A DNA stretch of 64,000 bases from DATJGR01 sp041739525 (GTDB lineage: Bacteria > Pseudomonadota > Gammaproteobacteria > Pseudomonadales > Azotimanducaceae): assembly GCA_041739525.1 (NCBI GenBank), contig JBGSNQ010000113.1, forward strand, positions 1 through 64,000. Direction: 5' to 3'. Under the pieces are notes generated by a model. That model had not been told where the DNA came from. It ran no database searches and saw only the letters and a list, made by a program, of their open reading frames with translations. Made by a program: the position numbers and the translations under genes. Shown here piece after piece: positions 34,061 through 43,084 of this stretch (position 1 is its first letter; each line of letters opens with the position of its first letter).

Positions 34061-34118
34061 ACGCGGGAGCGGAACGAATACTCGTTTTGTGACAACGGGT
34101 TATCGGCCAAATCGACGG

Positions 34119-34148
34119 TTGCAGCGCGGAACCCGCACCCTGTAGAAT
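34119..34148 (+). promoter_or_regulatory. Probable sigma-70 promoter of the infC operon
   Basis: TTGCAG (34119-34124) and TAGAAT (34143-34148) are spaced by 18 bp and lie ~115 bp before infC. In many gammaproteobacteria infC is read from thrS; here thrS is not adjacent, so an own promoter is required. Confidence 0.55.
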
Positions 34149-34264
34149 CCGCCACCGCGATGCCACCGGCGTTGTTTGTTTGGCGGTGTTGCAATCGAGT
34201 TCGAGCCGGACAGGCCTTTCGAATGAAGGGTCGGTAGCGGCTTTATCGCTTTGGAGTGTTGCCT

Positions 34265-34804
34265 ATTAAGAAACCTGGAGCTAAAGGCGGCGATCGTTCT
34301 CTGATCAATGAGGACATTCGGATTCCGTCAGTACGCTTGGTGGGTGCCGCTGGTGAACAGATCGGCATCGTGACTCGGGACGAAGCGCTCGCCGAAGCGC
34401 GCAAGGCGCAGATGGATCTGGTGCTTATTGCACCTGATGCCGAACCGCCTGTGTGCAAGGTGATGGACTACGGCAAGCATCTGTTCGAGCTGAAGAAGCA
34501 GAAGTCTGCGCAGCGCAAGAAGCAGAAGCAGATCCAGGTCAAAGAGATGAAGTTCCGTCCCGGAACAGAGGAAGGCGATTATCAGGTCAAACTACGCAAC
34601 CTGATTCGCTTCTTAGGCGACGGAGACAAAGCCAAGGTGTCACTTCGATTCCGCGGCCGCGAGATGGTGCATCCGGAGATCGGAATGCAACTGATGCAGC
34701 GGATCGAGGGCGACCTGGAGGAGCACGGCAGTGTGGAAGCACAAGCCCGCTTCGAAGGACGTCAGGTGACCATGGTGCTGGCTCCCAAGAAAAAGAAGAA
34801 GTAG
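34265..34804 (+). CDS. infC: Translation initiation factor IF-3
   Basis: IF-3 binds the 30S subunit and discriminates against non-AUG start codons. The protein (~179 aa) shows the family blocks PDAEPPVCKVMDYGK, IQVKEMKFRPGTEEGDYQVK and VSLRFRGREM, ending in VLAPKKKKK. The frame also contains GTG 34256 and TTG 34259, but GGAG at 34253-34256 is placed 8 nt before ATT 34265 (ATT-AAG-AAA), the same rare start codon that makes E. coli infC autoregulated. I therefore take ATT 34265 as start. rpmI and rplT follow. Confidence 0.93.
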   Translation: MKKPGAKGGDRSLINEDIRIPSVRLVGAAGEQIGIVTRDEALAEARKAQMDLVLIAPDAEPPVCKVMDYGKHLFELKKQKSAQRKKQKQIQVKEMKFRPGTEEGDYQVKLRNLIRFLGDGDKAKVSLRFRGREMVHPEIGMQLMQRIEGDLEEHGSVEAQARFEGRQVTMVLAPKKKKK

Positions 34805-34872
34805 CTCGACTACTCCTGGAGTGGTACGTGCAACTGCGCGGACCGCCAATCTATCAATGCGGAGTATTTGTA

Positions 34873-35073
34873 ATGCCGAAATTGAAAACCAATCGCGGCG
34901 CGGCGAAGCGTTTCAGGCGCACCGCGAACGGCTATAAGCACCGCCGCGCGTACAAGAACCACATCCTGACCAAGAAAGGTCCGAAGCGGAAACGTCAGCT
35001 TCGTGGCCTCGGTCAATGTTCACCTTCGGACGTCGGTCTTCTAGACCGGATGCTGCCGAAGAAAGCGCGCTGA
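34873..35073 (+). CDS. rpmI: 50S ribosomal protein L35
   Basis: A 66-residue, highly basic protein: MPKLKTNRGAAKRFRRTANG at the start and LLDRMLPKKAR-type end, the standard L35 sequence. GGAG precedes ATG 34873 by 8 nt. It is co-transcribed with infC and rplT; in other bacteria L20 binding to the leader of rpmI-rplT mRNA represses both, but no such structure was traced here. Confidence 0.97.
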   Translation: MPKLKTNRGAAKRFRRTANGYKHRRAYKNHILTKKGPKRKRQLRGLGQCSPSDVGLLDRMLPKKAR

Positions 35074-35085
35074 CGGGAGAACGCC

Positions 35086-35445
35086 ATGCCAAGAGTCAAA
35101 CGTGGTGTAACGGCGCACGCCCGTCACAAGAAGGTCCTGAAGCTTGCGAAGGGCTATTACGGCGCGCGCAGTCGCTCGTACAAGACTGCAAAACAGGCCG
35201 TCATCAAAGCGGGGCAGTATGCGTACCGCGACCGGCGCCAGCGAAAGCGGCAGTTCCGTTCGCTGTGGATCATCCGGATCAACGCAGCGGCGCGCGAACA
35301 CGGTCTGTCGTACAGCTTGTTTATCGCCGGCCTCAAGAAGGCGGCGATCGAAGTAGACCGGCGCGTGCTGGCTGACCTCGCAATGCACCAGAAGGTTGCC
35401 TTCGGTGTGTTGGCCGAGCAGGCCAAATCCGCGCTCGCGGCTTAA
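35086..35445 (+). CDS. rplT: 50S ribosomal protein L20
   Basis: A 119-residue large-subunit assembly protein with the typical start MPRVKRGVTAHARHKKVLKL and the block RQRKRQFRSLWI. Length and sequence fit L20 exactly. It is 12 bp downstream of rpmI and followed by a stem-loop terminator/attenuator before pheS. Confidence 0.98.
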   Translation: MPRVKRGVTAHARHKKVLKLAKGYYGARSRSYKTAKQAVIKAGQYAYRDRRQRKRQFRSLWIIRINAAAREHGLSYSLFIAGLKKAAIEVDRRVLADLAMHQKVAFGVLAEQAKSALAA

Positions 35446-35510
35446 CAGCTCAAGCGACATCGTCCGTCTTCTGGAGGCCATAACGGAGCCCTCCCTGGAG
35501 ACGTTTGTAT

Positions 35511-35543
35511 AGGGGAAGGGCAGCAACTGTCTCTTCCCCTTTT
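35511..35543 (+). terminator. Intrinsic terminator/attenuator between rplT and pheS
   Basis: AGGGGAAG (35511-35518) pairs perfectly with CTTCCCCT (35533-35540); inside it GGCAG pairs with CTGTC around a CAA loop. A TTTT run (35540-35543) and a further TTT follow. In E. coli this gap holds the pheST attenuator with a Phe-rich leader peptide; no such leader ORF is visible here, so simple partial termination or another sensor is possible. Confidence 0.7.
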
Positions 35544-35580
35544 CGTTTGGGGCTCTTGTTGGGAATGTGGGAGCAAGCGC

Positions 35581-36594
35581 ATGAAACTGACCGACATCAT
35601 CGCCGACGCCGAGAATGCCATTGCCCAGGCGCGCGATCCTCGCGCTCTGGATGAAGTGCGTGTGCGATTCCTCGGGAAGAAGGGGGCGCTGACGGCGCAA
35701 CTCAAGGCGCTCGGCACGCTACCCGCGGAAGAGCGCCCTGCGGCCGGCGCGGCAATCAACGATGCAAAACAGAAGGTGCAGGGCTTGCTCGATGTGCGGG
35801 AGTCAGCGCTGCGCAACGAGCAGTTGAACGCTGCGCTCGAGAACGAGAAGGTCGACGTCACGTTGCCGGGACGCCGCCAGTCATCCGGTGGATTGCATCC
35901 GGTCAGCCAGGCCCTCGAGCGGATGGAGCAGATCTTCGCCACCGCCGGCTACGCGATCGTCGATGGTCCGGAGATCGAAGACGACTATCACAACTTCGAG
36001 GCGCTCAACATTCCCGCGCATCATCCGGCGCGCGCGATGCACGACACGTTCTATCTGAACAACGGACTCGTGTTGCGTACGCACACGTCGCCGGTGCAAG
36101 TGCGCGTGATGGAGAAACAGCAGCCGCCGATTCGCGTCGTCGTGCCCGGCCGCGTATATCGCCGCGACTACGACGCAACGCACAGCCCGATGTTCCATCA
36201 GCTCGAAGGGCTGGTGATCGACGAAGGCATCAGCTTCGCCGACCTCAAGGGCACGGTAATCGAATTCCTGCAGCGGTTCTTCGAGCAACCATTGGCCGTG
36301 CGCTTCCGGCCTTCGTATTTCCCCTTCACGGAGCCGTCAGCGGAGGTGGACGTGGAGTGCGTGCATTGCCGCGGTTCGGGCTGCAAGTCGTGTGGGCAGA
36401 GCGGGTGGCTCGAGGTGATGGGCTGCGGAATGGTCCATCCGAATGTACTCGAGATGTCGGGCATCGATTCGGAGCGCTTCACCGGGTTTGCGTTCGGCTT
36501 CGGCGTAGACCGCTTGTCGATGCTGCTGTATCGCGTTGACGACCTGCGCTTGTTCTTCGAGAACGACCTGCGCTTCCTGCAACAGTTCAACTGA
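35581..36594 (+). CDS. pheS: Phenylalanyl-tRNA synthetase alpha subunit
   Basis: A 337-residue class II synthetase alpha chain, which with PheT forms the alpha2-beta2 enzyme charging tRNA-Phe. Motif 2 is seen at VYRRDYDATHSPMFHQLEG, motif 3 at FGFGVDRLSML, and the phenylalanine-pocket region at FRPSYFPFTEPSAEV. The N-terminal coiled coil is present. It lies 135 bp downstream of rplT and 24 bp before pheT. Confidence 0.98.
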   Translation: MKLTDIIADAENAIAQARDPRALDEVRVRFLGKKGALTAQLKALGTLPAEERPAAGAAINDAKQKVQGLLDVRESALRNEQLNAALENEKVDVTLPGRRQSSGGLHPVSQALERMEQIFATAGYAIVDGPEIEDDYHNFEALNIPAHHPARAMHDTFYLNNGLVLRTHTSPVQVRVMEKQQPPIRVVVPGRVYRRDYDATHSPMFHQLEGLVIDEGISFADLKGTVIEFLQRFFEQPLAVRFRPSYFPFTEPSAEVDVECVHCRGSGCKSCGQSGWLEVMGCGMVHPNVLEMSGIDSERFTGFAFGFGVDRLSMLLYRVDDLRLFFENDLRFLQQFN

Positions 36595-36618
36595 CTATTC
36601 GAAAGACGGGGGGCACGC

Positions 36619-38997
36619 ATGAAGATCAGCGAAACCTGGCTGCGTGAACTTGTTGATCCACCGGGCGGACGCGACGAGCTCGTGCAGCGTCTGACCATGG
36701 CCGGCCTGAAGATCGAATCTGTCGAACCGGTAGCGGGTACCTTCACGGATGTGGTCGTTGCACAAGTGAAGAACGTGAAGCGTCATCCCGACGCGGAGAA
36801 ACTCTCCGTGTGCGTCGTGTGGGACGGCAGCGCCGAACTTCAGGTGGTATGCGGTGCGCCGAACGTACGTGCCGGTCTGGTTACTGCGTTCGCGCGCGTC
36901 GGCGCTGCGCTGCCGGGTGATGTGAAGATCGGCCGCTCGAAGCTACGCGGTGTCGAGTCGCACGGAATGTTGTGCAGCGCGGCGGAACTCGGCATCGGTG
37001 ACGACGCCGACGGCATTATGGAGCTGCACGGCGACTATCGGCCGGGCATGCCACTGCGCGAAGCGCTGAAGCTCGATGATGTCAGCGTGGACATCGAGCT
37101 GACGCCGAATCGCGGCGATTGCTTGAGCCTGCGCGGCATTGCCCGGGAAGCCGGCGTCCTGTTCGAGATGGGTGTGGGGCAAGTGGATTGTGCTCCGATA
37201 GCGGCGACCATCGCGGACACGTTTCCGGTTCGTCTCGAAGACGGTGCGGGCTGCCCGCGCTATCTCGGCCGCGTGATTCGCGGTGTGAATCCGAGCGCAC
37301 AGACGCCCACGTGGATGAAGGAGCGGTTGCGCCGCGCCGGTTTGCGCTCGATCGATCCGGTTGTGGACGTGACCAACTACGTGATGGTCGAACTCGGCCA
37401 GCCCATGCACGCGTTCGACCTCGCGGTACTGAAGGACGCCGTAGTCGTGCGTCGCGCGCGTAGCGGTGAAACGCTGTTGTTGCTCGACGGGCGCGAAGTC
37501 GCGCTCGATTCCGAAACGTTGCTGATCACTGACGGCAACGGCCCGATCGCCATCGCCGGCGTGATGGGCGGAGAGCGAAGCGGCATTTCGTCAGGCACAT
37601 CGAACGTGTTCCTGGAATGCGCGTTCTTCGCACCGCGTGCGATCGCCGGCACCGCGCGCCGCTACGGACTTCAGACCGACGCCTCCCAACGGTTCGAGCG
37701 AGGGGTGGATCACGGCTTGCAGTTCGCCGCAATGGAACGAGCGACAGCGCTGTTGCTCGACATCGTGGGTGGTGAGCCAGGGCCAGTGGTCGATACTGCC
37801 TCGCGCCAGCATCTGCCGCAGGCACGGTCCATCGAGCTTCGCCGCACGCGCCTCGATCTGTATGTGGGTGAGCCGACCGATCCCGATGAAGTATCGCGCA
37901 CGTTCGAGCGGCTCGAGTTTCAGCCGCAACTCGAGCGCAGTGATGACGACGTGTGGTCGATCAGCGTGCCGAGCCACCGGTTCGACATGGAACGCGAAGT
38001 GGACCTCATCGAGGAGGTCTGCCGCGTGCGTGGTTATCACCGCATTCCGGTGCGGATGCCGACGACACGACTGGAACTTGGCCGGCTGCCGCTCGACGAA
38101 ACGCCGCGCGGTACGTTGAAACGGTTGCTCGCCGGTCTCGGCTACCAGGAAGCGATCACGTACAGCTTCATCGATCCGATGTTGTCGGACCTTCTCGATC
38201 CCGGTGCGACGACAGTGTCGCTGACGAATCCGATGTCGCAGGACATGTCGCAGATGCGCACGACGCTGTGGCCTGGACTGATCAAGACGCTGATCGCCAA
38301 TGCGAGCCGTCAGCAGATGCGCGTGCGCGTGTTCGAACTCGGGCGCTGCTTTCAGCACGTTGCCAACGAGTTGACCCAGCCGATCATGCTCGGAGGTGTT
38401 CTGTGGGGCGATCGTCTGCCCGAGAACTGGACCAACGAACGTGCCTCGGTGGATTTCTTCGATCTGAAAGGCGATGTGGAACGCGTGCTCGAACACGCCG
38501 GATTCGCGTCAGTGGACTATCGCAACGCGGACGATCCGGTGTTGCACCCGGGACAATCCGCCACGATCTGGAATGGCGAGACGGAGTTGGGGCGGCTCGG
38601 GCGTTTGCATCCCGAACTCGAGCATCGGCTCGATCTCAAGGCGCCTGTGTTCCTGTTCGAACTCGACGGCCAAAAAATGCTCGCGCATCGGCATCCTGGG
38701 CATCGACCGATTTCGCGCTATCCGAGCGTGCGGCGCGACCTTTCCCTTGAGTTGAACGCGGACGTTCCCGCGGCCGCAGTGCGGACGTGCCTGGAGGCAA
38801 CTTTGGGCGATGCACTGGGTGACTTCAGACTATTTGACGTGTATCACGGGGAAGGCATTGATTCTAATAAAAAAAGCATCGCTGTAGGCTTGACGTTGCA
38901 AAATCATTCCCGCACGCTGACCGACACTGATATCAACGCATTGATTGACGCAGCGGTCAGCGCTCTGGAAAGGGATCTCGGAGCACGTCGGCGCTAG
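36619..38997 (+). CDS. pheT: Phenylalanyl-tRNA synthetase beta subunit
   Basis: A 792-residue beta chain. Domains in order: the EMAP/tRNA-binding-like N-terminus (KISETWLRELVDPPGG, VVCGAPNVRAG), the B3/B4 editing module, B5 and core domain (RVFELGRCF), and the C-terminal FDX-ACB anticodon-binding domain (DFRLFDVYHGEGI). The length equals that of other gammaproteobacterial PheT. A run of seven A residues near 38870 in the last domain stays in frame. ihfA follows after 40 bp. Confidence 0.98.
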   Translation: MKISETWLRELVDPPGGRDELVQRLTMAGLKIESVEPVAGTFTDVVVAQVKNVKRHPDAEKLSVCVVWDGSAELQVVCGAPNVRAGLVTAFARVGAALPGDVKIGRSKLRGVESHGMLCSAAELGIGDDADGIMELHGDYRPGMPLREALKLDDVSVDIELTPNRGDCLSLRGIAREAGVLFEMGVGQVDCAPIAATIADTFPVRLEDGAGCPRYLGRVIRGVNPSAQTPTWMKERLRRAGLRSIDPVVDVTNYVMVELGQPMHAFDLAVLKDAVVVRRARSGETLLLLDGREVALDSETLLITDGNGPIAIAGVMGGERSGISSGTSNVFLECAFFAPRAIAGTARRYGLQTDASQRFERGVDHGLQFAAMERATALLLDIVGGEPGPVVDTASRQHLPQARSIELRRTRLDLYVGEPTDPDEVSRTFERLEFQPQLERSDDDVWSISVPSHRFDMEREVDLIEEVCRVRGYHRIPVRMPTTRLELGRLPLDETPRGTLKRLLAGLGYQEAITYSFIDPMLSDLLDPGATTVSLTNPMSQDMSQMRTTLWPGLIKTLIANASRQQMRVRVFELGRCFQHVANELTQPIMLGGVLWGDRLPENWTNERASVDFFDLKGDVERVLEHAGFASVDYRNADDPVLHPGQSATIWNGETELGRLGRLHPELEHRLDLKAPVFLFELDGQKMLAHRHPGHRPISRYPSVRRDLSLELNADVPAAAVRTCLEATLGDALGDFRLFDVYHGEGIDSNKKSIAVGLTLQNHSRTLTDTDINALIDAAVSALERDLGARRR

Positions 38998-39037
38998 AGA
39001 GCGCGACGCAGGCCACGAAATTCGAGGAGACGCCGAT

Positions 39038-39343
39038 ATGAACGCGCTGACGAAAGCTCAAATGGCCGACAGGCTGTTCGAGGAACTCGGCCTCAACAAG
39101 CGTGAGGCGAAGGAAGTGGTCGAGTTGTTCTTCGAAGAGGTGCGTGCGTCGCTCGAGCGCAACGAGCAAGTGAAGCTGTCCGGATTCGGTAACTTCGACC
39201 TTCGCGACAAAGGTCAGCGACCCGGACGTAATCCCAAGACCGGCGAAGAGATTCCGATTACCGCACGCCGCGTGGTGACGTTTCGTCCGGGACAAAAGTT
39301 GAAGGCGCGAGTAGAGGCATATGCTGGACCCCGGCCAGAATAA
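39038..39343 (+). CDS. ihfA: Integration host factor subunit alpha
   Basis: A 101-residue DNA-bending HU/IHF-family protein. LTKAQMADRLFEELGLNKRE opens the helical body, VKLSGFGNFDLRDK starts the beta-arm, and RNPKTGEEIPITARRVVTF is the IHF-alpha arm containing the intercalating Pro. pheT-ihfA linkage supports alpha rather than beta. AGGAGA precedes the ATG. It overlaps the following MerR gene by 23 bp. Confidence 0.97.
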   Translation: MNALTKAQMADRLFEELGLNKREAKEVVELFFEEVRASLERNEQVKLSGFGNFDLRDKGQRPGRNPKTGEEIPITARRVVTFRPGQKLKARVEAYAGPRPE

Positions 39344-39677
39344 CGAACTCCCCCCGATCCCGGGGAAACGCTACTTCACGATCGGTGAGGTGAGCCAACT
39401 CTGCGACGTGAAGCCGCACGTGTTGCGTTATTGGGAACAGGAATTTCCGCAGCTGAAGCCGGTGAAGCGTCGCGGCAACCGTCGCTACTACCAGCGCCAG
39501 GACGTGATCGTCATTCGGCAGATCCGGTCGCTGCTGTACGACCAGGGCTTCACCATCGGTGGGGCGCGGCAGCGTCTTGAAGGCGACGACGCGAAAGAGG
39601 ATCAGACGCAGTTTCGTCTGTTGATCAAGCAGATGATCTCGGAACTCGAAGACGTACTCCGCGTACTAAAAGCCTGA
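39321..39677 (+). CDS. MerR-family transcriptional regulator
   Basis: A 118-residue protein with the MerR winged helix: YFTIGEVSQLCDVKPHVLRY, WEQEFPQLKPVKRRGNRRYY, and a short C-terminal helix that ends without an effector domain or metal-binding cysteines. This small MerR protein regularly follows ihfA in gammaproteobacteria. The overlap with ihfA implies co-translation; target genes are unknown. Confidence 0.93.
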   Translation: MLDPGQNNELPPIPGKRYFTIGEVSQLCDVKPHVLRYWEQEFPQLKPVKRRGNRRYYQRQDVIVIRQIRSLLYDQGFTIGGARQRLEGDDAKEDQTQFRLLIKQMISELEDVLRVLKA

Positions 39678-39735
39678 CCCACGCAGCGGCGAGTATTCGC
39701 CTCTGAGTCGATTCGGTATGATTCGCGACCTTCCA

Positions 39736-39813
<78 letters not shown>

Positions 39814-39879
39814 AATCCGATGTGGCGTGTTCTAAACCTGCGCCCTTTTTGTGCGTGGTCTCCGCAACGCGGTTGCCGG

Positions 39880-39901
39880 TCAAATCCTGCCGTCCCGACC
39901 A
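39880..39901 (+). repeat. Direct repeat of the tRNA-Pro 3' end (att-like)
   Basis: The last 22 bases of tRNA-Pro (39792-39813) recur exactly at 39880-39901, 88 bp downstream, starting TCAAATCC and ending CCCGACCA. Duplication of a tRNA 3' end is what site-specific integration leaves behind. No integrase lies between the copies, so this is either the scar of an excised or collapsed element, or a partial tRNA duplication. Confidence 0.8.
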
Positions 39902-40043
39902 TCTCCAACCTCTCGATCAGATCCCGTACCTGACGGCACCACCCGTTTTGTGATCGAGCAGATCGAATTTCTTGCTAGGCTCGCGGCGTTGGTGCCTCGG
40001 CCACGGGCAACCTGGTGCCGTCATATCCGACCCACATCATGAA

Positions 40044-40808
40044 TTACAGTACGACGTGGAAACCGCTCCTGCGATAGCACAATAGATCTGCCGTGTCTGC
40101 TGCGAGAGTTGCCAGGCGATCTGCGCCGACGGAAACCGCGAAATTTTCGATAGGGCGCAGCCAGCAGGGGATGTAGCCGACGTAGAGCCCGATGCGCGGC
40201 TCGGTTGTGTTGTTGGCGCCGCCCGAATGTACGATGCGGCCGCCGTAAAGCAGGGCGGATCCAGCCGGCATCTCGGCGTAGGCGAGTTCCGATGGAAGTG
40301 GCTCGCGTGACACATCCCAGCGATGGCTGCCGGGCACAACGACCGTCGCGCCGTTGCCCTGACAAAAGTCGGTTAGAGCGATGTTCGCGCTGAACAGAAT
40401 GTCGTCATCACGTTTTGCGCGGTGCCAGGAATCGGCGTCGCGGTGAAATCTCTGTTTCACCTCGCCGTTGCCGATGGCCATCAGTTCCCCTGTGGAGATG
40501 ATGACCCGCCCTCCTAAACGTTCGCGCGCCATGGTGAGCAGTTGGGGGTGCGCGAGGATTGATTCCACGTCCGGCGAATATTTCAGCAGGCCGTGAAAAC
40601 GTTTGGTGGTGAAGCCGGAGAATGCTTCGGGCGTGCCTTCGTCGTTGTAACCCCATTCCATGTCCTGCATGGCCTGCTCGAAGTCGCGGCGCAGCGCAGC
40701 CGTCTTGTGCGGAGGAAGGAAGTCGAGAGCGATGACGCCGCCGTCGCGATCGATCGCGGCCTGCAATCCGGTGTGGTCGGTGGCGGGCAAGCGGGCGAGT
40801 TCGGGCAT
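40044..40808 (-). CDS. Phytanoyl-CoA dioxygenase-family (PhyH) Fe(II)/2-oxoglutarate oxygenase, copy 1
   Basis: A 254-residue non-haem iron oxygenase. The iron facial triad is visible as HRDADSWH (HxD) and the distal His in HSGGANNT, followed by the 2-oxoglutarate-binding Arg in EPRIGLYVGY. PGSHRW is also typical of the family. ATG 40808 is preferred over 40823. Substrates in this family range from fatty acyl-CoA to small natural products; nothing nearby fixes it. Confidence 0.85.
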   Translation of the reverse strand: MPELARLPATDHTGLQAAIDRDGGVIALDFLPPHKTAALRRDFEQAMQDMEWGYNDEGTPEAFSGFTTKRFHGLLKYSPDVESILAHPQLLTMARERLGGRVIISTGELMAIGNGEVKQRFHRDADSWHRAKRDDDILFSANIALTDFCQGNGATVVVPGSHRWDVSREPLPSELAYAEMPAGSALLYGGRIVHSGGANNTTEPRIGLYVGYIPCWLRPIENFAVSVGADRLATLAADTADLLCYRRSGFHVVL

Positions 40809-40904
40809 CGGTGGCTTCTCCAAATCGTTGCCCGGCAGGTTCGCGAATCATGGCCTGTGGTGCAAGCGGCGCCGGCGCCCGGACGCGCTACAACCGTGTG
40901 TCAG

Positions 40905-41206
40905 TGGTTAAGCGCAATCGTCTGGACAGTGGCGGTATCGTCACGCTCATTCAACGCTTCGGGAGTTCGCTGAATCTCAATGTGCATCTAGACATGCTGG
41001 TGCTGGACGGCGTCTACGCCAACGAGCGCGGCAAGCTGCGCTTGCAGCCGTTGCCGCGCCGGCAATGTTCACGCAACTACTCGATGTCATCGTGTTGCCG
41101 GTGTTGCGCTGCCTGGAACGTGATGGCTCGCTGATCCGGGATCCGGAACAACTGTGGCTCGATCTGGAAGCGCGTGATGCGCTCGATGCACTGGGTGCTG
41201 CGGTGA
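40905..41206 (+). pseudogene. Remnant of an IS91-type (Y2) transposase
   Basis: The translation GGIVTLIQRFGSSLNLNVHL followed by DMLVLDGVY is a characteristic block of IS91-family transposases. From about 41060 the homologous continuation (LLDVIVLPVLRCLERDGSLI, DPEQLWLDLE, DALDALG) is in another frame, so at least one frameshift is present. N-terminal zinc-binding and C-terminal catalytic tyrosine regions are missing. This is a dead fragment wedged between two minus-strand genes. Confidence 0.75.
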
Positions 41207-41217
41207 GCGGGATACCT

Positions 41218-42129
41218 TCAGGAATCCGTTGGCTGCGGTCCGTCCAGCGGCGCGCCGCAATCGCAGCAGTATTTCGCGTCCATCGCATGACCTTCCGAAA
41301 GACAGGCCTGGCAGGTGCGCGTTGTCGGCGGCGCACGATGCAACCGCCGGGCAGTGATCTCGGCAGTCACGATGCCGGTGGGTACTGCGAGCGTGCCCCA
41401 GCCAAGCAACATCATCAGCGATGAGATCAGGCGGCCGAGGTCGGTTTTCGGCGTGATGTCCCCGAATCCGACGGTGGTCATGGTGGTGATCGCCCAATAC
41501 ACCGATGCCGGCACACTCGTGAAGCCGTTGTGGGGGCCTTCGACGACGTACATCAGGGTACCCATCACCACCACCGCCATGATCACGAAGGACAAGAATA
41601 CTAGGATCTTGCGCCGGCTGGCACGCAGCGCGTCGCCGAGCTGGCTGAACTCGGCGACGTATTCGCCGAGTTTCAGGATCCGGAAAATGCGCAGCAGGCG
41701 AAGCACGCGCACGTCGATCAGCAGATGCAGGGCCGGAAAGAAGAACGACAGGTAGGTCGGCAGGATCGCCAGCAGGTCGACGATGCCGAACCCGCTGGTC
41801 GCATAACGCAACGGTTTGCGGACACACCACAGCCGCGCGGCATACTCGACGGTGAACAGCAGCGTAAATCCCCACTCGAGCACGTCAAATAACTGCTCCC
41901 GACCCTCACGGATGCTCTGCACGCTGTCTAGCATCACGACGGCCACGCTCACGAGAATGGCGCAGACGAGCAGCACGTCGAACAGGCGCCCGGTCGGCGT
42001 TTCGGCTTCGAAAATGACGCTGTACACGCGCAATCGCCAGCCTTCGAGCGGTCGGCCGTAACGCACGTCGTCGGAACCGGAGTTCGGGGGAAACACGCGC
42101 GACACGGTTTCCGGCTTCAGCTCTTGCAC
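41218..42129 (-). CDS. Voltage-gated-type potassium channel with C-terminal zinc ribbon
   Basis: A 303-residue six-helix ion channel subunit. An S4-like segment with regularly spaced arginines (RVLRLLRIFRILK) and the pore/selectivity filter TMTTVGFGD identify a K+ channel. The cytoplasmic C-terminus carries CQAC and CCDCG, a likely zinc ribbon. Residues 1-40 are polar. It probably tetramerises in the inner membrane and sets membrane potential; no regulatory RCK domain is present. Confidence 0.88.
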   Translation of the reverse strand: MQELKPETVSRVFPPNSGSDDVRYGRPLEGWRLRVYSVIFEAETPTGRLFDVLLVCAILVSVAVVMLDSVQSIREGREQLFDVLEWGFTLLFTVEYAARLWCVRKPLRYATSGFGIVDLLAILPTYLSFFFPALHLLIDVRVLRLLRIFRILKLGEYVAEFSQLGDALRASRRKILVFLSFVIMAVVVMGTLMYVVEGPHNGFTSVPASVYWAITTMTTVGFGDITPKTDLGRLISSLMMLLGWGTLAVPTGIVTAEITARRLHRAPPTTRTCQACLSEGHAMDAKYCCDCGAPLDGPQPTDS

Positions 42130-42364
42130 GACCTCGTGGCCCCTTTTTGATTCGGTCAGCAGAATGTGAAGTTAACAGGCGTTCGGTGGGCGCTGCATAG
42201 CCGGTTGTTGAAGACTCGTTCGTCGGATTTCAGCCGCCCGGCGGGCAAACGTGTCAGCGGAGGTTCACGACGGGAATTCTTCGCCCATCACTCATGCAAA
42301 CGTCGCAAACGGGCTCCTCGGGCGACGGCCAACCTTGCAGATCATCCGGCATTCGGATTGCCGC

Positions 42365-42874
42365 TCAGCGTATGCGGCGCGCTTGCCAACGCCGCACCAC
42401 GTGAAGCCGCCAGCCGACGCGCACGATCACAAACGCAGAGATGCCGCCGACCCAACCGCATACCAGCGAACCGAGCAGCAGTGGTTTCCAGATCTCGGCT
42501 AGCTGTCCCGATATCTGGCCGATGTCGAGATCCAGGCGATCCACCGTAAGCTCGCTACCGAGCAACCATGCGCCGAGCGAGTACGCGAAGTAGAGGTACG
42601 GCGGAATGGTCAACGGATTGGTCAGCCAGACCAGCGCGACCGAGATCGGGAGATTGCAACGTGACGCCACCGCAATGGTGCCGGCAAGTAGCATCTGAAA
42701 GGGAATGGGCATGGCCGCGCAGAACACGCCGATGAGAAAGGCGCCGGAGACCGAGCGACGGTGCAGGTGCCAGATTTCCGGATTGTGCAACAGCCTGCCG
42801 AGGGGCCGCAGTGAGGAATGAGTCTGCAATGCCTCCGGCGTTGGCAGATAACGTTTCAACAGCGCGCGCGGCAT
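42365..42874 (-). CDS. DUF2062 membrane protein
   Basis: A 169-residue protein with about three hydrophobic helices. SVSGAFLIGVFCAAMPIPFQ and the polar helix NLPISVALVWLTNPLTIPP are the DUF2062 signature. Function is unknown for the family. I take ATG 42874 (MPRALLKRYLPT); the extension to 42913 is not family sequence. Confidence 0.85.
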   Translation of the reverse strand: MPRALLKRYLPTPEALQTHSSLRPLGRLLHNPEIWHLHRRSVSGAFLIGVFCAAMPIPFQMLLAGTIAVASRCNLPISVALVWLTNPLTIPPYLYFAYSLGAWLLGSELTVDRLDLDIGQISGQLAEIWKPLLLGSLVCGWVGGISAFVIVRVGWRLHVVRRWQARRIR

Positions 42875-43084
42875 GTACGTCCCTGTGCGTGATATCTGAG
42901 TCCCGAATTCCAATTATGGCCACGCGCGTCGCCGAGAGACATGATCATGTGCACGTCTCACGTATATCGAATTCTGTAGCCACGAGTCCCGTGTGCGAGG
43001 GTTCTTCACCCCGATGCACCGCTATCAAGTTCCCACGCCACGGGTGCGTGGTAGGGGAGTCGCGTTGCCTCAACGAGACCTTGC

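Noticed and set aside
38866..38879. Run of seven A residues in pheT as a programmed frameshift site
   Set aside because: The zero frame continues to a full-length C-terminal domain and the -1 frame offers nothing; no stimulatory structure is evident.
43033..43051. CCACGC/GCGTGG hairpin downstream of the minus-strand glycosyltransferase as a terminator
   Set aside because: Short stem with no T-run on the relevant strand; position alone is insufficient.
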